Shown here: positions 53,648-63,364 of the stretch, piece after piece | How the letters are laid out: each line of letters starts with the position of its first letter | Numbering within the stretch: position 1 is the stretch's first letter | DNA from: CAVVJA01 sp963809815 | GTDB taxonomy: Bacteria > Actinomycetota > Actinomycetes > Mycobacteriales > Jatrophihabitantaceae | Direction of reading: 5' to 3' | Length of the DNA stretch: 64,000 nucleotides | Assembly (NCBI GenBank): GCA_963809815.1 | Contig: CAWELM010000024.1 | Coordinates: 1 to 64,000, forward strand | Position numbers and translations under genes: made by a program | The notes under the pieces: model-generated | What the model saw: only the letters and a program-made list of their open reading frames with translations | What the model was told of the DNA's origin: nothing | Databases searched by the model: none

Positions 53648-53819
53648 GCAGGCCACGATCCGAAGCCTAGGCACCACTCGCATCCGAGCGAAGCCGCGTT
53701 CGCCGGCGGCGAAACGCGGGTCCGCATCGCTGCTATACAGCGCGAATCAACACCGAAACTGGCCAACCGACATTCACCAAAGCGCCGTCCAGCTCCAGGC
53801 GACGCCCTGGGCCGCGCGT

Positions 53820-55376
53820 TCAGCAGTGTTCGAGGACTGCGTGAGCGGCGTTGTGGCCGGCAATGCCGCTGACCGCGCCGCCTCGACGGGCGCCGCTGCC
53901 GCAGATGAGTAGGCGCGGTTCGTCCGTCGCGACGCCCCAGCGATCCTCTACCTCGACGCTGGTCTCCGCCCACGGCCATTGAAGATCACCGTGGAAGATG
54001 TTGCCGCCGGGCAGCCCAAGTTCCTCCTCGAGTTCGACTGGCGTGTGCGCCTCGAGGCAGGGTGCGCCGTCGGCGTCAACGGCGAGGCAATCGGCGATCG
54101 GCTCGGCGAGGCAGTCGTCGAGCGCGGCGAGAGCGCGTCGCGTCGCCTCGTCCTTGCGTGCGTCGTGGTTATCGGCAAACAGCCGCGCGGGCACGTGCAG
54201 ACCGAACATGGTCAGCGTGTGCCAGCCCGCAGCGACTAAGTCAGGGGCAAGGACAGACGGGTCCGTCACGGTATGGCAGTAGATTTCGCTCGGCTGTGGG
54301 TCGGCGAACGAGCCCGCATCGACGGCACGAAACGCATTCTCGAGCTGCTCGAAGCCCTCGGCGATGTGGAACGTGCCAGCGAACGCGGCCCGGGGGTCAA
54401 TGCCAGAGCGCAGCCGGGGCAGCCGCCGCAGCACCATGTTGATCTTCAACTGGCTGCCCTCAACCGATGCCGGCACGCTGCCGCGCAGGCGCGACAAAGT
54501 CTTCGGTGCGACATTGGCGAGAACAAACCGGCCCGACGCAGCCCGCTCGACGCCATCCGCGTCGTGCCAGCGCACCTCGCCGGTCGCGGGATCAAGTCCG
54601 GTCACTTCGGCGCGCACACACAATTCCGCTCCCGCGTCGCGCGCAGCCTGCTCGAACGCCGCGGCGACGGCTCCCATGCCACCGACCGGCACTGCCCACT
54701 CGCCGGTGCCGTTGCCGATCACGTGGTAGAGGAACGTGCGGTTCTGCAACAACGACGGGTCGTGGGCGCAGGTGTGCGCGCCGATGAGCGCGTCAGTGAG
54801 TACGACCCCACGCACGACATCATTCGCGAACCGCTCCTCGATCGTGGCGCCGAGCGGCTGGTCGAATACCTCAGCCCAAACCGACTTGCCGGCCGCGTCG
54901 GCGACCATCGTCTGCAGTTCTTCTCGGGCGGGAAGCGGGTCGAGCATCGTCGGCGCGACGACCTCTGCTACCGCGCGCAGCTGCCCGTAGAACTCCTGCC
55001 ACGCGGCGAACTCCGCGCCCGATCCGGTGAGCCGGCTGAACGAATCAGCCGTGGCCGGCCCTATCTCACGCTCCACCAGCAGCCCGTCCTCGCCGACCGG
55101 TGTGTACGACGCCGTCTGCCGCGACCGGACAGCCAGGTTGAGTCCAAGGTCACGCACGATCCGGTCCGGTAGCAGGCTGAGCAGGTATGAGTAGCGCGAT
55201 ATCCGCGCATCAACGCCCGGAAACGGCGACACGCTCGCCACCGCTCCGCCGAGAGTGTCGTTTCGCTCGAGAACAAGCACCGACCGCCCGGCCCGGCCCA
55301 GGTAAGCAGCAGCGACCAAACCGTTATGGCCCCCACCGATCACGATCACGTCGTACCCCGCGCGTGCGCCGCTCAC
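53820..55376 (-). CDS. Phytoene desaturase-like FAD-dependent oxidoreductase
   Basis: 518 aa. The dinucleotide-binding start YDVIVIGGGHNGLVAAAYLG and RAGRSVLVLERNDTLGGAVA identify the CrtI/PYROXD2-type amine oxidoreductase superfamily. A C-terminal FAD-contact motif (LLICGSGARRGGAVSGIAGH) closes it. Such enzymes are usually annotated NAD(P)/FAD-dependent oxidoreductases of unknown substrate. Full length, no signal peptide. It is transcribed singly; the downstream globin gene is 173 bp away. Confidence 0.9.
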   Translation of the reverse strand: MSGARAGYDVIVIGGGHNGLVAAAYLGRAGRSVLVLERNDTLGGAVASVSPFPGVDARISRYSYLLSLLPDRIVRDLGLNLAVRSRQTASYTPVGEDGLLVEREIGPATADSFSRLTGSGAEFAAWQEFYGQLRAVAEVVAPTMLDPLPAREELQTMVADAAGKSVWAEVFDQPLGATIEERFANDVVRGVVLTDALIGAHTCAHDPSLLQNRTFLYHVIGNGTGEWAVPVGGMGAVAAAFEQAARDAGAELCVRAEVTGLDPATGEVRWHDADGVERAASGRFVLANVAPKTLSRLRGSVPASVEGSQLKINMVLRRLPRLRSGIDPRAAFAGTFHIAEGFEQLENAFRAVDAGSFADPQPSEIYCHTVTDPSVLAPDLVAAGWHTLTMFGLHVPARLFADNHDARKDEATRRALAALDDCLAEPIADCLAVDADGAPCLEAHTPVELEEELGLPGGNIFHGDLQWPWAETSVEVEDRWGVATDEPRLLICGSGARRGGAVSGIAGHNAAHAVLEHC

Positions 55377-55511
55377 CGACTCACGCTACCTGGTGGCAGA
55401 CACCGGCTTGGCGACTGCGATGAGGCGGGGAAGTGACACGGTCAACCCGAATCCCTGCACATTGTTGGACATTCGAGCCGCAGCGAGACGGCTGAGAGGA
55501 CGATCGGGCGG

Positions 55512-55552
55512 CTCATGACCCAGAGGTCGCCAGTTCAGTCCTGGCCCGCTAC
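55512..55552 (+). other. Degenerate tRNA-fMet 3' end
   Basis: CTCATGACCCAGAGGTCGCC then AGTTCAGTCCTGGCCCGCTA matches the 18208-18250 fragment with several changes and a one-base loss. A weak hairpin and TTTT follow (to about 55594). It cannot be a working tRNA. It may be the scar of an older integration at the same tRNA. Confidence 0.6.
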
Positions 55553-55928
55553 TACCGCAAAGGGTCTGAATCCGGACAGATCCGAGGCCCTTTTGTCCAT
55601 CTCAGGGCGAGAACTGTGGCCAAGGTGACGGCACCACAACGTGATATTGACAGGCGCCATACCGGGCATATGGCGACGTGGAACCACGTCGTGTTCGAAA
55701 CTCATGAAGGCGGACCAGACCAGAGCCGCCGTCGCATGAGCTGCTCAGTGTGGGCTGCCTATCTGCGCTCCGGCGACGCAAACCTGGCCCAGCTGCTCAG
55801 GCGTTGATCCACGGTGTCCGCCGGGTTCGGGGCCTCCCTGCATGAGGTCGACGACGGCGATGGGTCCGATTGCCGCAGATCCTTGGCCGGCTTGTTCGTA
55901 GGCCTTTGCCCACCGAACCGGTTGCAGT

Positions 55929-58409
55929 ATGTCGGCGTGCCCGGCAGGCTGCGGAGCCAATATGGGGTATCCAACCGCGGGTTCTGAGTCGCCCCAGGTC
56001 GCGCCGCCGGCCCGGGATCGACAGGCTGCTTCGCGGTGGACGGTCAGATCGGCTTTCGATCGCGGTCAGTTCCTTTTTTTGGATGATGAGGTCCGCGGTC
56101 GGCGCCGGCGACCGGTAGATGGCCTGCTCGTGTTAATCGCGGCGTTGCTGCTGGTCGTCGCGTCGCTGGTTGCGAATGACTCCGATCTGAACGAACAACA
56201 CGCGGTCATCGCGGCCCGGACCTTGCTGGGCTGGTTCGACACCGGTTGGCGGATCTTGTACGCAGCGGCCCTGGGCTACGGACTGCTCGTCTTGTTGGCG
56301 GTATTGGTGACCCGCCGATGGCAGCTGAGCCGTGACCTGCTCATCGCGCTGGCTGCCGTTCTGCTGATCGGGCTGACGATTGGGCGGGCCGTCGGAGGCG
56401 ACTGGCCGAGCGTGACCGAGCGGCTATGGCCGTCGGTGAACCAGTACCCGGCCCTGCGACTGGCTGCCGTCACCGCGGTCCTCGCAGTTGTGGGTCCAGA
56501 GCTGACTCGTCCCGCCCGACTGGTGGCCGTTTGGCTAGTCGGGCTGGGATGCGTCGCCGCGTTGGTTCTGGGCATCGGCTATCCATCCAGCCTGTTGGGC
56601 GGAATCGCGCTAGGGCTGGCGGTCGCTGGCCTGATCCGGCTGACATTCGGGTCCTCCGCTGGGGTTCCGTCGTCAGCCCGGGTGATAGCCGGACTCGCGG
56701 ATCTTGGCACCGCGACCAACGAACTGACGATCGCTCGTCGACAACGTCCTGGATCCGCGACGTACGCCGCTGTCGACACCGAGGGCACCCCACTTCAGGT
56801 CATCGTCCTGGGACGCGATGCGCGGGACACCCAGCGGCTGGCGAACACCTGGCGGAACCTCGCCTACCGCGAGGGCAGCCGGGATCTGGCGCCGGGACGA
56901 CTGCAGCAGGTCGAACATGAATCGCTGATCACGCTACTGGCCGAGCAAGCCGGTGTGGTCGTTCCCCACGTGCGCGTAGCCGGTGTTGTCGAGTCCGGTG
57001 ATGCGATGCTGGTGCTCGAGCAGCCTGACGTTGGCGCCGTAGAAGAGTCGGCTGACGATTTCTCGGACGAGGCCCTGACCTCGCTTTGGCAGCAGGCGGC
57101 GAAGCTTCGAGCGGCGCGCCTTGCCCACGGAGCGTTCAATCTCAGCAACGTCCTGGCGACCGAGTCCGGACCGATGATCGTCCGATTCAATCGAGGCCAG
57201 CTCGCTGCCACGTCGTCGGTGTTGAACATCGACACGGCCGAGCTGCTGGTCGCGACGAGCATCGCGGCGAGCCCCGAGCGGGCTCTCGCCGCAGCGCTCG
57301 ACACCATCGGCGCTGACAGCGTCGCCGCGACGCTGCCCTACTTGCAGCGAGCTGCGCTGACTCCCCATCTTCGTGATCTCGCCCGTAGCCATGAGCTCAG
57401 CCTCAAGGAGCTGCGTTCCCAGGCCGCGGCAGCGACGCGTACTGACCTGCCGGCCATTGCCCCCCTGCGCCGGGTGACCATTCGCGATGTCTTGCTTATG
57501 GTGCTGGTCGCCGTTGGCGCCTACCTGATCATCACGCAGTTGGCGAAAGTCGGATTCGGCACCATCTACGATCAGCTGCGTCAGGCGAAATGGCAATGGG
57601 TCGTTGTGGCGCTTTTGCTGGCCCAGCTCACCTTCGTCACCCAGGCGATCTCCCTCCGAGGTGCCGTTCTCACCCCACTGCCACTGCTTCCGTCCACCGC
57701 GCTGCAAGCCGCGATCAAGTTCATCAACCTGACTGTGCCAAGCTCCGCCGGCCGAATCGCGATCAACATCCGCTTCTTGCAGCGCCTCGGCGCGCCGACC
57801 GGTGAGGCCGTCGCGTCCGGAGCAGTGGACGGTTTCTCCGAGTCCATCGTCCAGATCGTGCTGGTGTTCGTGCTCCTTCCGTTCGTGCACCTCGACCTCA
57901 AGCTCTCGCCTGCGAAGGGCGGAAACGACCACTCGACGCTGTGGCTCATCGTCGGCCTGCTGGCGGCTGCGGCTGTGGTCGTCACCGTGGTTCTGGCGAT
58001 TCCGAAATGGCGCGTCAAGGTCCTGCCCACGGTCAAGACCGCATGGACAAGCATGATCGCCGTCGCACGGACACGCAGCAAGCGGATCCAGCTCTTCGGC
58101 GGCAACCTAGCCACCCAGGTCTTGTTTGCCCTGACCCTCGGCGCCGCCTGCCATGCGTACGGTGTTCACCTGACCCTGGCCGAGTTGCTAATTGTGAACA
58201 TGGGTGCCTCAGTGTTCGCCAGCATCATTCCGGTGCCCGGCGGCATCGGCGTCGCTGAGGGCGGTCTTACAGCCGGTCTAGTCGCGTTCGGCGTCAGTCA
58301 GCCGATCGCGTTCGCCGCGGCGCTCACCCATCGGTTGTGTACGTACTACCTACCGCCCATATGGGGCTACCTAGCATTGCGCTGGCTCAACCACAAGGAC
58401 TACCTCTGA
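55929..58409 (+). CDS. Large flippase-like membrane protein with kinase-like middle domain
   Basis: Up to 826 aa. An N-terminal block of about six membrane segments is followed by a soluble part (about residues 270-510), then a second membrane block with the lysylphosphatidylglycerol synthase/flippase-like (UPF0104) signatures KFINLTVPSSAGRIAINIRF and IIPVPGGIGVAEGGLTAGL. The soluble part holds LRAARLAHGAFNLSNVLATE, which recalls the catalytic loop of aminoglycoside-phosphotransferase-like kinases, with the usual H-G-D replaced by H-G-A. The first about 45 residues are doubtful; a later start is likely. It may move or sense a lipid; the substrate is unknown. Confidence 0.85.
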   Translation: MSACPAGCGANMGYPTAGSESPQVAPPARDRQAASRWTVRSAFDRGQFLFLDDEVRGRRRRPVDGLLVLIAALLLVVASLVANDSDLNEQHAVIAARTLLGWFDTGWRILYAAALGYGLLVLLAVLVTRRWQLSRDLLIALAAVLLIGLTIGRAVGGDWPSVTERLWPSVNQYPALRLAAVTAVLAVVGPELTRPARLVAVWLVGLGCVAALVLGIGYPSSLLGGIALGLAVAGLIRLTFGSSAGVPSSARVIAGLADLGTATNELTIARRQRPGSATYAAVDTEGTPLQVIVLGRDARDTQRLANTWRNLAYREGSRDLAPGRLQQVEHESLITLLAEQAGVVVPHVRVAGVVESGDAMLVLEQPDVGAVEESADDFSDEALTSLWQQAAKLRAARLAHGAFNLSNVLATESGPMIVRFNRGQLAATSSVLNIDTAELLVATSIAASPERALAAALDTIGADSVAATLPYLQRAALTPHLRDLARSHELSLKELRSQAAAATRTDLPAIAPLRRVTIRDVLLMVLVAVGAYLIITQLAKVGFGTIYDQLRQAKWQWVVVALLLAQLTFVTQAISLRGAVLTPLPLLPSTALQAAIKFINLTVPSSAGRIAINIRFLQRLGAPTGEAVASGAVDGFSESIVQIVLVFVLLPFVHLDLKLSPAKGGNDHSTLWLIVGLLAAAAVVVTVVLAIPKWRVKVLPTVKTAWTSMIAVARTRSKRIQLFGGNLATQVLFALTLGAACHAYGVHLTLAELLIVNMGASVFASIIPVPGGIGVAEGGLTAGLVAFGVSQPIAFAAALTHRLCTYYLPPIWGYLALRWLNHKDYL

Positions 58410-58544
58410 GCCTCAGGGCCACACGCTCCCGTTCGCGGTCGAATCGGTCCGCCGTCGAACCTCTCTCGGAGTCGCTGCTGACTGGCCCAACCAGTGCGCA
58501 GCAAAGCACGGTGTGATCAGCCCGGCGTACTCGCAGCAGCGATT

Positions 58545-59100
58545 TCAACCCGCGACCGCAAGCCGGTCTTGCAGGACGTGCGAGACATAGGTCTGCACAG
58601 TGCGCGGAGACAGGAACAGCCGGTGCGCGATCTGCGGATTCGTCAAGCCCTGACGGACCAGGTCGACAACGGTCGTCTCGGTGGGCGTGACGCTGGCCCA
58701 ACCGCTGCGCGGCCGCCGCCGCGTTTGGGGGCCGCCGGCGCGTAACCCCATGGAGTGTGCCCTTCGCCGCGCCCGATCCGAGTCAGAGGTCACCCCGAGC
58801 CGTTCATATCTGTCAAGGGCGACTCGCAGGGCCCGGCTGGCGCGCTGGTTGTCGCCCTGCTCGGCGGCAAGCAGTGCCGCTTCTTCCTGCGCCCACGCCG
58901 CGCCCAAGGCATCGCCAGCGGCCGCAAAGCGCTCCGCGGCGCGGGTGACGGCGGCGACGTTCTGCTGCCAGCCCGGGGGTGTCCGCAACGGCGGTGGCCG
59001 CGAGCTGGCGCACTAGTGGAACCGCATCACGGTGGCCCGCTCGCAGAACGTGCTCGGTAACGGCGGCCGCCGGCGCGCCGCGCGGCTCTAGCACTCGGGC
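58545..59100 (-). pseudogene. LAL-type LuxR regulator, C-terminal remnant
   Basis: The C-terminal HTH is intact: VTPTETTVVDLVRQGLTNPQ, then IAHRLFLSPRTVQTYVSHVL. Before it, TPR-like helices (AAERFAAAGDALGAAWAQEE) run to about 58980. A shift leads to another frame (EHVLRAGHRDAVPLVRQLAA). The ATPase part is absent and 59100-59600 is unreadable. A broken gene. Confidence 0.65.
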
Positions 59101-59609
59101 TGCCTCGCGATGTGGCGTCGTTGTGGGATTCGTCCGCTTCGTTCCGGCCGTTGTTCGATCCGCGGACCGACCGGCCGTGGACGCCGATGGAAACGACACG
59201 GGCCGCGCCCCGCACGCCGAATCCTCATTGGGCGATGAGACCACTGCGCCCGGCATGTGCCGGGGGCCCATCCAAACCCGGGCGCGCGTTCCCCCGAATC
59301 GCCGCCCAGCCGACCGCAACGTCAGCCACCGCAGCTCGCGGCGACGCACGATCTGCTGCCCCCGGCCATGGCGCGGCAGCCGATGGTGCGCCGTTGCCGC
59401 CGGCCGCAGACGGCCCTCAGCTATCACACTCAAGTCAAAGAGGGGGCCCCGCGCTCCGGAATTTGATCTCGTCGCGCAACGGTGCCGCCGCAGCCTTTGC
59501 CGGCGTAGCTTTGAAGATGTTGCACAGCCCGTTGAGGCTATGGGAGCGGACTTGGAAGGGAGTACACGCAAGAGGCGTGCCGGTTGACTCCGAACGGAGC
59601 AGCGCAGAC

Positions 59610-59795
59610 GTGAACACATTCCTCGGGTTTCTCGTCGTCGCGTTTCTCATCCTGTTTGCGGCGACGTCGCCGCAAGTCGCCGCCCAATTCGCTCACGACA
59701 TTTGGAACGTCATCGTTGAAATCTTCAACGGACTTTCCTCATTTCTAAATAGTCTTGCGGGAACCAGTTCCGCAGCGAGTTCCGCTGGAAGATGA
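59610..59795 (+). CDS. Small conserved-type membrane protein
   Basis: 61 aa from GTG 59610 with GGAG upstream. One membrane helix (FLGFLVVAFLILFAATSPQV) and an amphipathic end (FAHDIWNVIVEIFNGLSSFL). I recall similar short proteins in many actinobacteria; the function is unknown. Confidence 0.6.
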   Translation: MNTFLGFLVVAFLILFAATSPQVAAQFAHDIWNVIVEIFNGLSSFLNSLAGTSSAASSAGR

Positions 59796-60300
59796 TCGGT
59801 TGTCGCGATCACGGAACCCCCGTGTGAGTGGGGTTTCGGCATCGTCATTCCAAACGACCCGGCCAGCTTCGGCCGGCTCGCTGCGGCTAGCGGCAGCGCC
59901 CGTGGTTCTCGGCTATCCACGACGGCGATTTCGCTGGGCGCACATATTCGGCGAGGCGGCGCTGGGCAAAGCCGGGACTGCCTTTGCGGAACGCTCCTGC
60001 GTGAGGCACGATCAACTACCGAACTGGACGGGGCTGCGCCCGTTTGCTCGGCATCGACCGCACTGATCTGTACCACTGGGGGGGTTGCTCGATGTCTCGC
60101 TCGCATTGTGGGGTCGCGCCTGCGGTTGCGGGTCATGCGTGCACGCTCTGTCTGTCGGGCGGGTTGGCCGCCGGAGCGCGCCGAGGGTCAGCGGCCCGCG
60201 CCGCGTACGTCGTCGCAGCCAACCGCGCCACGTTCGGCAGGCGGCTCCTCATCCGCATCTACAGCGTTGGGATGTTGATCTTGCCCACGAAGGTGGCAGC
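59796..60300. other. Gene-free stretch
   Basis: About 500 bp before the acyl-CoA synthetase. No gene supported; the open frame leading into the synthetase is Cys/Arg-rich and not family-like. Confidence 0.5.
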
Positions 60301-61869
60301 GTGACCGGGTACGTCGGAAGGGCATTGGAGACGCCGGTTAGCCCCTGCGGCCTGGTTCGCGCCGGTCTGGATGCCGATCCTGACGGGCTCGCGCTCATCT
60401 CTGCGGACACGCGCTGGACGTGGCGCACGCTCGATGACCTCAGCGATCGCCTGGCCGTCAGTTTGCTTGGTCTAGGGCTGAACCGGGGCGATCGCGTCGC
60501 TTCGCTGATGCCGAATCGTCCTGCGCTCGTTGTTCACTACCTCGCCTGTTTCAAAGCGGGGCTGGTAGCGACGCCCCTCAATTACCGCTACATGGCACCG
60601 GAGATCGATCACGCCCTCGCGGTCAGCGAAGCCCGTGCCCTGCTCGCGCATGTAGAGCGGGAAGAGGATCTCGCCGCAAGCCGGCTCGCCCGGCAGTTGC
60701 CTTTGGGCACAATCAGCTACGGCGGCAAGCGAGAAACGGGGCCGGCTTTCGACGAGCTGATTGAGCGGGTCGCCCCGTCGCCGCCGCCCCCGCCTCCTTC
60801 CCCAACCGCGCCCGCGGTGATCTTCTTTACCTCCGGCAGTACCGGACGTCCGAAGGGGGTCACGCATACTCACCAAACGCTCGGCTGGATGTTTGCGACG
60901 GCGGCGGCCGGTATCGAGCTCAGCCCCGGCGATCTGCTTCTCGCGGGCTCGTCGCTGTCGCACGTTGGCGCCTTTTACGTCTCGTTCGCGGCCCTGAGCG
61001 TGGGCGCTGGGGTGATTGTGGCCCGGACAATCGATGGGGACGAGTTGCTTCCGCTGCTTCGCCAAGACCGCCCAACGGTGCTGTCGATGCTTCCTTCAGC
61101 TCTGTTCGCGTTGACCCGCGACCACGGCGCCCGGCGCGACGATTTCGCCTCACTGCGACTGTGCCGCGGGGCAGGCGATTGCGTCTCCGCGGAGCTGGAG
61201 CGGGAGTTCACCGCGTTGAGCGGGTTCGTGATCGACGAGGCCTACGGCCTGACGGAAGCCGGGCTGGTGACGATAAACCCACCGTCGGGCCGTATCAAGC
61301 TTGGTTCGGTGGGGCAGGTCGTTCCCGCGGTCTCGCTGTCGATCCGAAACGATGACGGCCAGGAGTTGCCGGTGGGCAGCGAAGGCCGCCTGTGGATCAA
61401 AACTCCCGCGACCACCGTCGGCTACTGGGACGACCCGGGCGCGACCGAGGCGGCATTTAGCAACGGGTGGCTCGACTCAGGCGATGTGATGCGAGTCGAC
61501 GACGACGGCTACTTCTTTTTCCGCGGGCGCAAGAAGCAGATCATCGTCCACGACGCCTCGAACATTTGCCCCCAGGAGGTCGAGGACGCCCTGCTCGCGC
61601 ACCCGAGCGTCGCGAGCGCTGGGGTGATCGGGATCCACGATCTTGTCCACGGTGAGAACGTCCGCGCCTACATCACCCTCACCGAGGGGACGGAGCGCCC
61701 GGCCAGCCAGGAGCTGATCCAGTTCGCGCGCGCCAGGGTCGGCTACAAGGCGCCCGAGGAAATAGTCGTCCTCGACCAAATGCCACTCACTGCCACCGGG
61801 AAACTGGACCGGACGCGCCTCAAGCGAATGGCCGAGGCGAACCTCACGCCCGAAGACCCGTCTGGATAA
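60301..61869 (+). CDS. Acyl-CoA synthetase (AMP-dependent synthetase/ligase)
   Basis: 522 aa from GTG 60301 with AAGGTGG upstream. The core motifs are FFTSGSTGRPKGVTHTH (P-loop-like), DEAYGLTEAGLV (A5), SNGWLDSGDVMRVDDDGYFF (A7), FRGRKKQIIVHDASNICPQE (A8) and the late Lys in LTATGKLDRTRLK. It activates a carboxylic acid as acyl-AMP and then acyl-CoA; medium- or long-chain fatty acids are the likely class, but the exact substrate is not readable. A Pro run lies before the P-loop. A single gene. Confidence 0.92.
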   Translation: MTGYVGRALETPVSPCGLVRAGLDADPDGLALISADTRWTWRTLDDLSDRLAVSLLGLGLNRGDRVASLMPNRPALVVHYLACFKAGLVATPLNYRYMAPEIDHALAVSEARALLAHVEREEDLAASRLARQLPLGTISYGGKRETGPAFDELIERVAPSPPPPPPSPTAPAVIFFTSGSTGRPKGVTHTHQTLGWMFATAAAGIELSPGDLLLAGSSLSHVGAFYVSFAALSVGAGVIVARTIDGDELLPLLRQDRPTVLSMLPSALFALTRDHGARRDDFASLRLCRGAGDCVSAELEREFTALSGFVIDEAYGLTEAGLVTINPPSGRIKLGSVGQVVPAVSLSIRNDDGQELPVGSEGRLWIKTPATTVGYWDDPGATEAAFSNGWLDSGDVMRVDDDGYFFFRGRKKQIIVHDASNICPQEVEDALLAHPSVASAGVIGIHDLVHGENVRAYITLTEGTERPASQELIQFARARVGYKAPEEIVVLDQMPLTATGKLDRTRLKRMAEANLTPEDPSG

Positions 61870-61969
61870 CTCTGCGACGCCTCTCCGGCTCTGGCGGCCT
61901 ATCGTGCGGCGCACGACCTGATCCGCAGCGGCGCCTGATCAAACGCCCTGCCCGGCCGGCGCTGCGCTC

Positions 61970-61996
61970 GCGATTGCGATTGCGATTGCGATTGCG
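61970..61996 (+). repeat. Hexanucleotide tandem repeat
   Basis: GCGATT repeated 4.5 times, 100 bp after the acyl-CoA synthetase stop, outside any gene. A slippage-prone microsatellite. Confidence 0.85.
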
Positions 61997-62060
61997 GATC
62001 TTGACGGCCAAGTGCGCTCGAGCGGCACCTTGACGGACCGTGCTTCTCCTCACCTGCCGG

Positions 62061-62441
62061 TCAGGCCGGTGGCTGGCGCAACCCGAATAGGTTGCCGAAC
62101 GGGTCGAGCATCTGACACAACCGCTCACCCGTCATGATCGTCTTCGGTCCCCGATGCGCGCTCGCTCCCTGCTCGCTCCACTGCCGCACTGTCGCGTCGA
62201 CATCGGAGACAGTCCAGTACGGGACCGTCCCGGAAGGCCCGGGCTGGTTGTACTCGTCGGCCACGTGGACCGTCAGCCGGGTCCCGGACACATCGAACAT
62301 CACCAACTGCGGGGCCCGCGTCACCGGGGCGGCACCGAGGCGTGCTGAATACCACGCTGTCGCCGCGGCAAGATCGGCGACGAAGTAGAAGACATTTCCT
62401 GGCCCGCCCAACGCTGGCTGGCCGGACTCTACGTTGTCCAT
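62061..62441 (-). CDS. VOC/glyoxalase-fold protein
   Basis: 126 aa from ATG 62441. GNVFYFVADLAAATAWYSAR, VMFDVSGTRLTVHVADEY, VPYWTVSDVDATVRQWSEQG and QMLDPFGNLFGL trace the paired beta-alpha-beta units of the vicinal oxygen chelate fold. The frame is open to 62534, but the family starts near 62441. Metal ligands are partly conserved. The function is unknown. Confidence 0.85.
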   Translation of the reverse strand: MDNVESGQPALGGPGNVFYFVADLAAATAWYSARLGAAPVTRAPQLVMFDVSGTRLTVHVADEYNQPGPSGTVPYWTVSDVDATVRQWSEQGASAHRGPKTIMTGERLCQMLDPFGNLFGLRQPPA

Positions 62442-62614
62442 GACGCGAGCCTCGCATACCCGCAGACGATCGAGGCTCTCCACGACCATTGTCACGGGCC
62501 TTGTCCTGGGTGCCGGTAGGCCGCCCCGGCCCATGTCGCTCGCCGAACGTCTCGGATCTCATCGGAGCTCGGCATCGGCCCCTTCCAATGGAGCCTGACT
62601 CGGGTAGGTCTGGC

Positions 62615-63298
62615 TTACCGATCACTGCTGCGCGCGGTTGCGGTCACCCGGATGCCGGCGTCGGCGAGCAGGGATGGGGTCAGCGCAATGGCCTGGTCTG
62701 GGCTGATGGTTGCCCCGCGCAGCGACAGGGCTGCGTGTAGATCGTCGAGAACCGAGCCGTGCAGGTCGAGATTCGACACTCGGCAACCGGTGAAGTCGGC
62801 GCCGGTCAGGTCGCAGTCGAGCAGGGCACTGTCACCGATCGATGCCTGGTAGAACTCCACTCGGCGCAGCGAGCTGTCCTCAATGAACAGGTAACGGGCC
62901 CGGGCCATACGCAGGTTCGCCAGCTCCGCGGGTGATCCGTCGACGCGCACATCTTGCAGGGTGGCGCCGGCCAGCACGATCCCGGTCATGCGACACCCGG
63001 CAAAGCTCACCCGGGTCAACGAGGCCCCATCGAGAACCAGTCCCGACAGATCGCAGTTCTCGAACCTGGTGTCGCGACACTGGAAGCCGGTCAGATGCCG
63101 GCCAGCGAGATCGGCGGCGACCCAAACACTCTCACGGATCTCGACATCGGGTACCAGCTCGGCCACCTGCACGTCAGCGTCGGCGTGCACGCCTTCCCAG
63201 CGCGCCGGCCGATCCAGCCGAGCCGGTGCCCGATCGAACTGCGCAGGCAGGTCGGGCGCATCTGGGACGAGCTTCGACTTCGCCCGTTTGCCGGCCAT
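62615..63298 (-). CDS. Pentapeptide-repeat protein
   Basis: 227 aa from ATG 63298. After a charged N terminus (MAGKRAKSKLVPDAPDLP) come strings of five-residue repeats such as CDLSGLVLDGASLTRVSF and SALLDCDLTGADFTGCRV, which form a right-handed beta-helix. Some relatives mimic DNA and protect gyrase (Qnr/MfpA); this one has an irregular helix and no clear MfpA features, so the role is open. It lies downstream of the sigma-factor gene on the same strand, 67 nt away. Confidence 0.85.
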   Translation of the reverse strand: MAGKRAKSKLVPDAPDLPAQFDRAPARLDRPARWEGVHADADVQVAELVPDVEIRESVWVAADLAGRHLTGFQCRDTRFENCDLSGLVLDGASLTRVSFAGCRMTGIVLAGATLQDVRVDGSPAELANLRMARARYLFIEDSSLRRVEFYQASIGDSALLDCDLTGADFTGCRVSNLDLHGSVLDDLHAALSLRGATISPDQAIALTPSLLADAGIRVTATARSSDR

Positions 63299-63364
63299 CC
63301 GTCGATGCTTGCACAGCGGGCACCACCCGTCCGGACGGCATCTCACTCGACCAGTGCGCGCCCG

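Noticed and set aside
55616..55807. 63-codon frame between the tRNA remnant and the large membrane protein
   Set aside because: No family and a weak start; in a debris-like stretch.
60085..60300. In-frame extension of the acyl-CoA synthetase by 72 codons
   Set aside because: Cys/Arg-rich and unlike the family; GTG 60301 has a good ribosome site.
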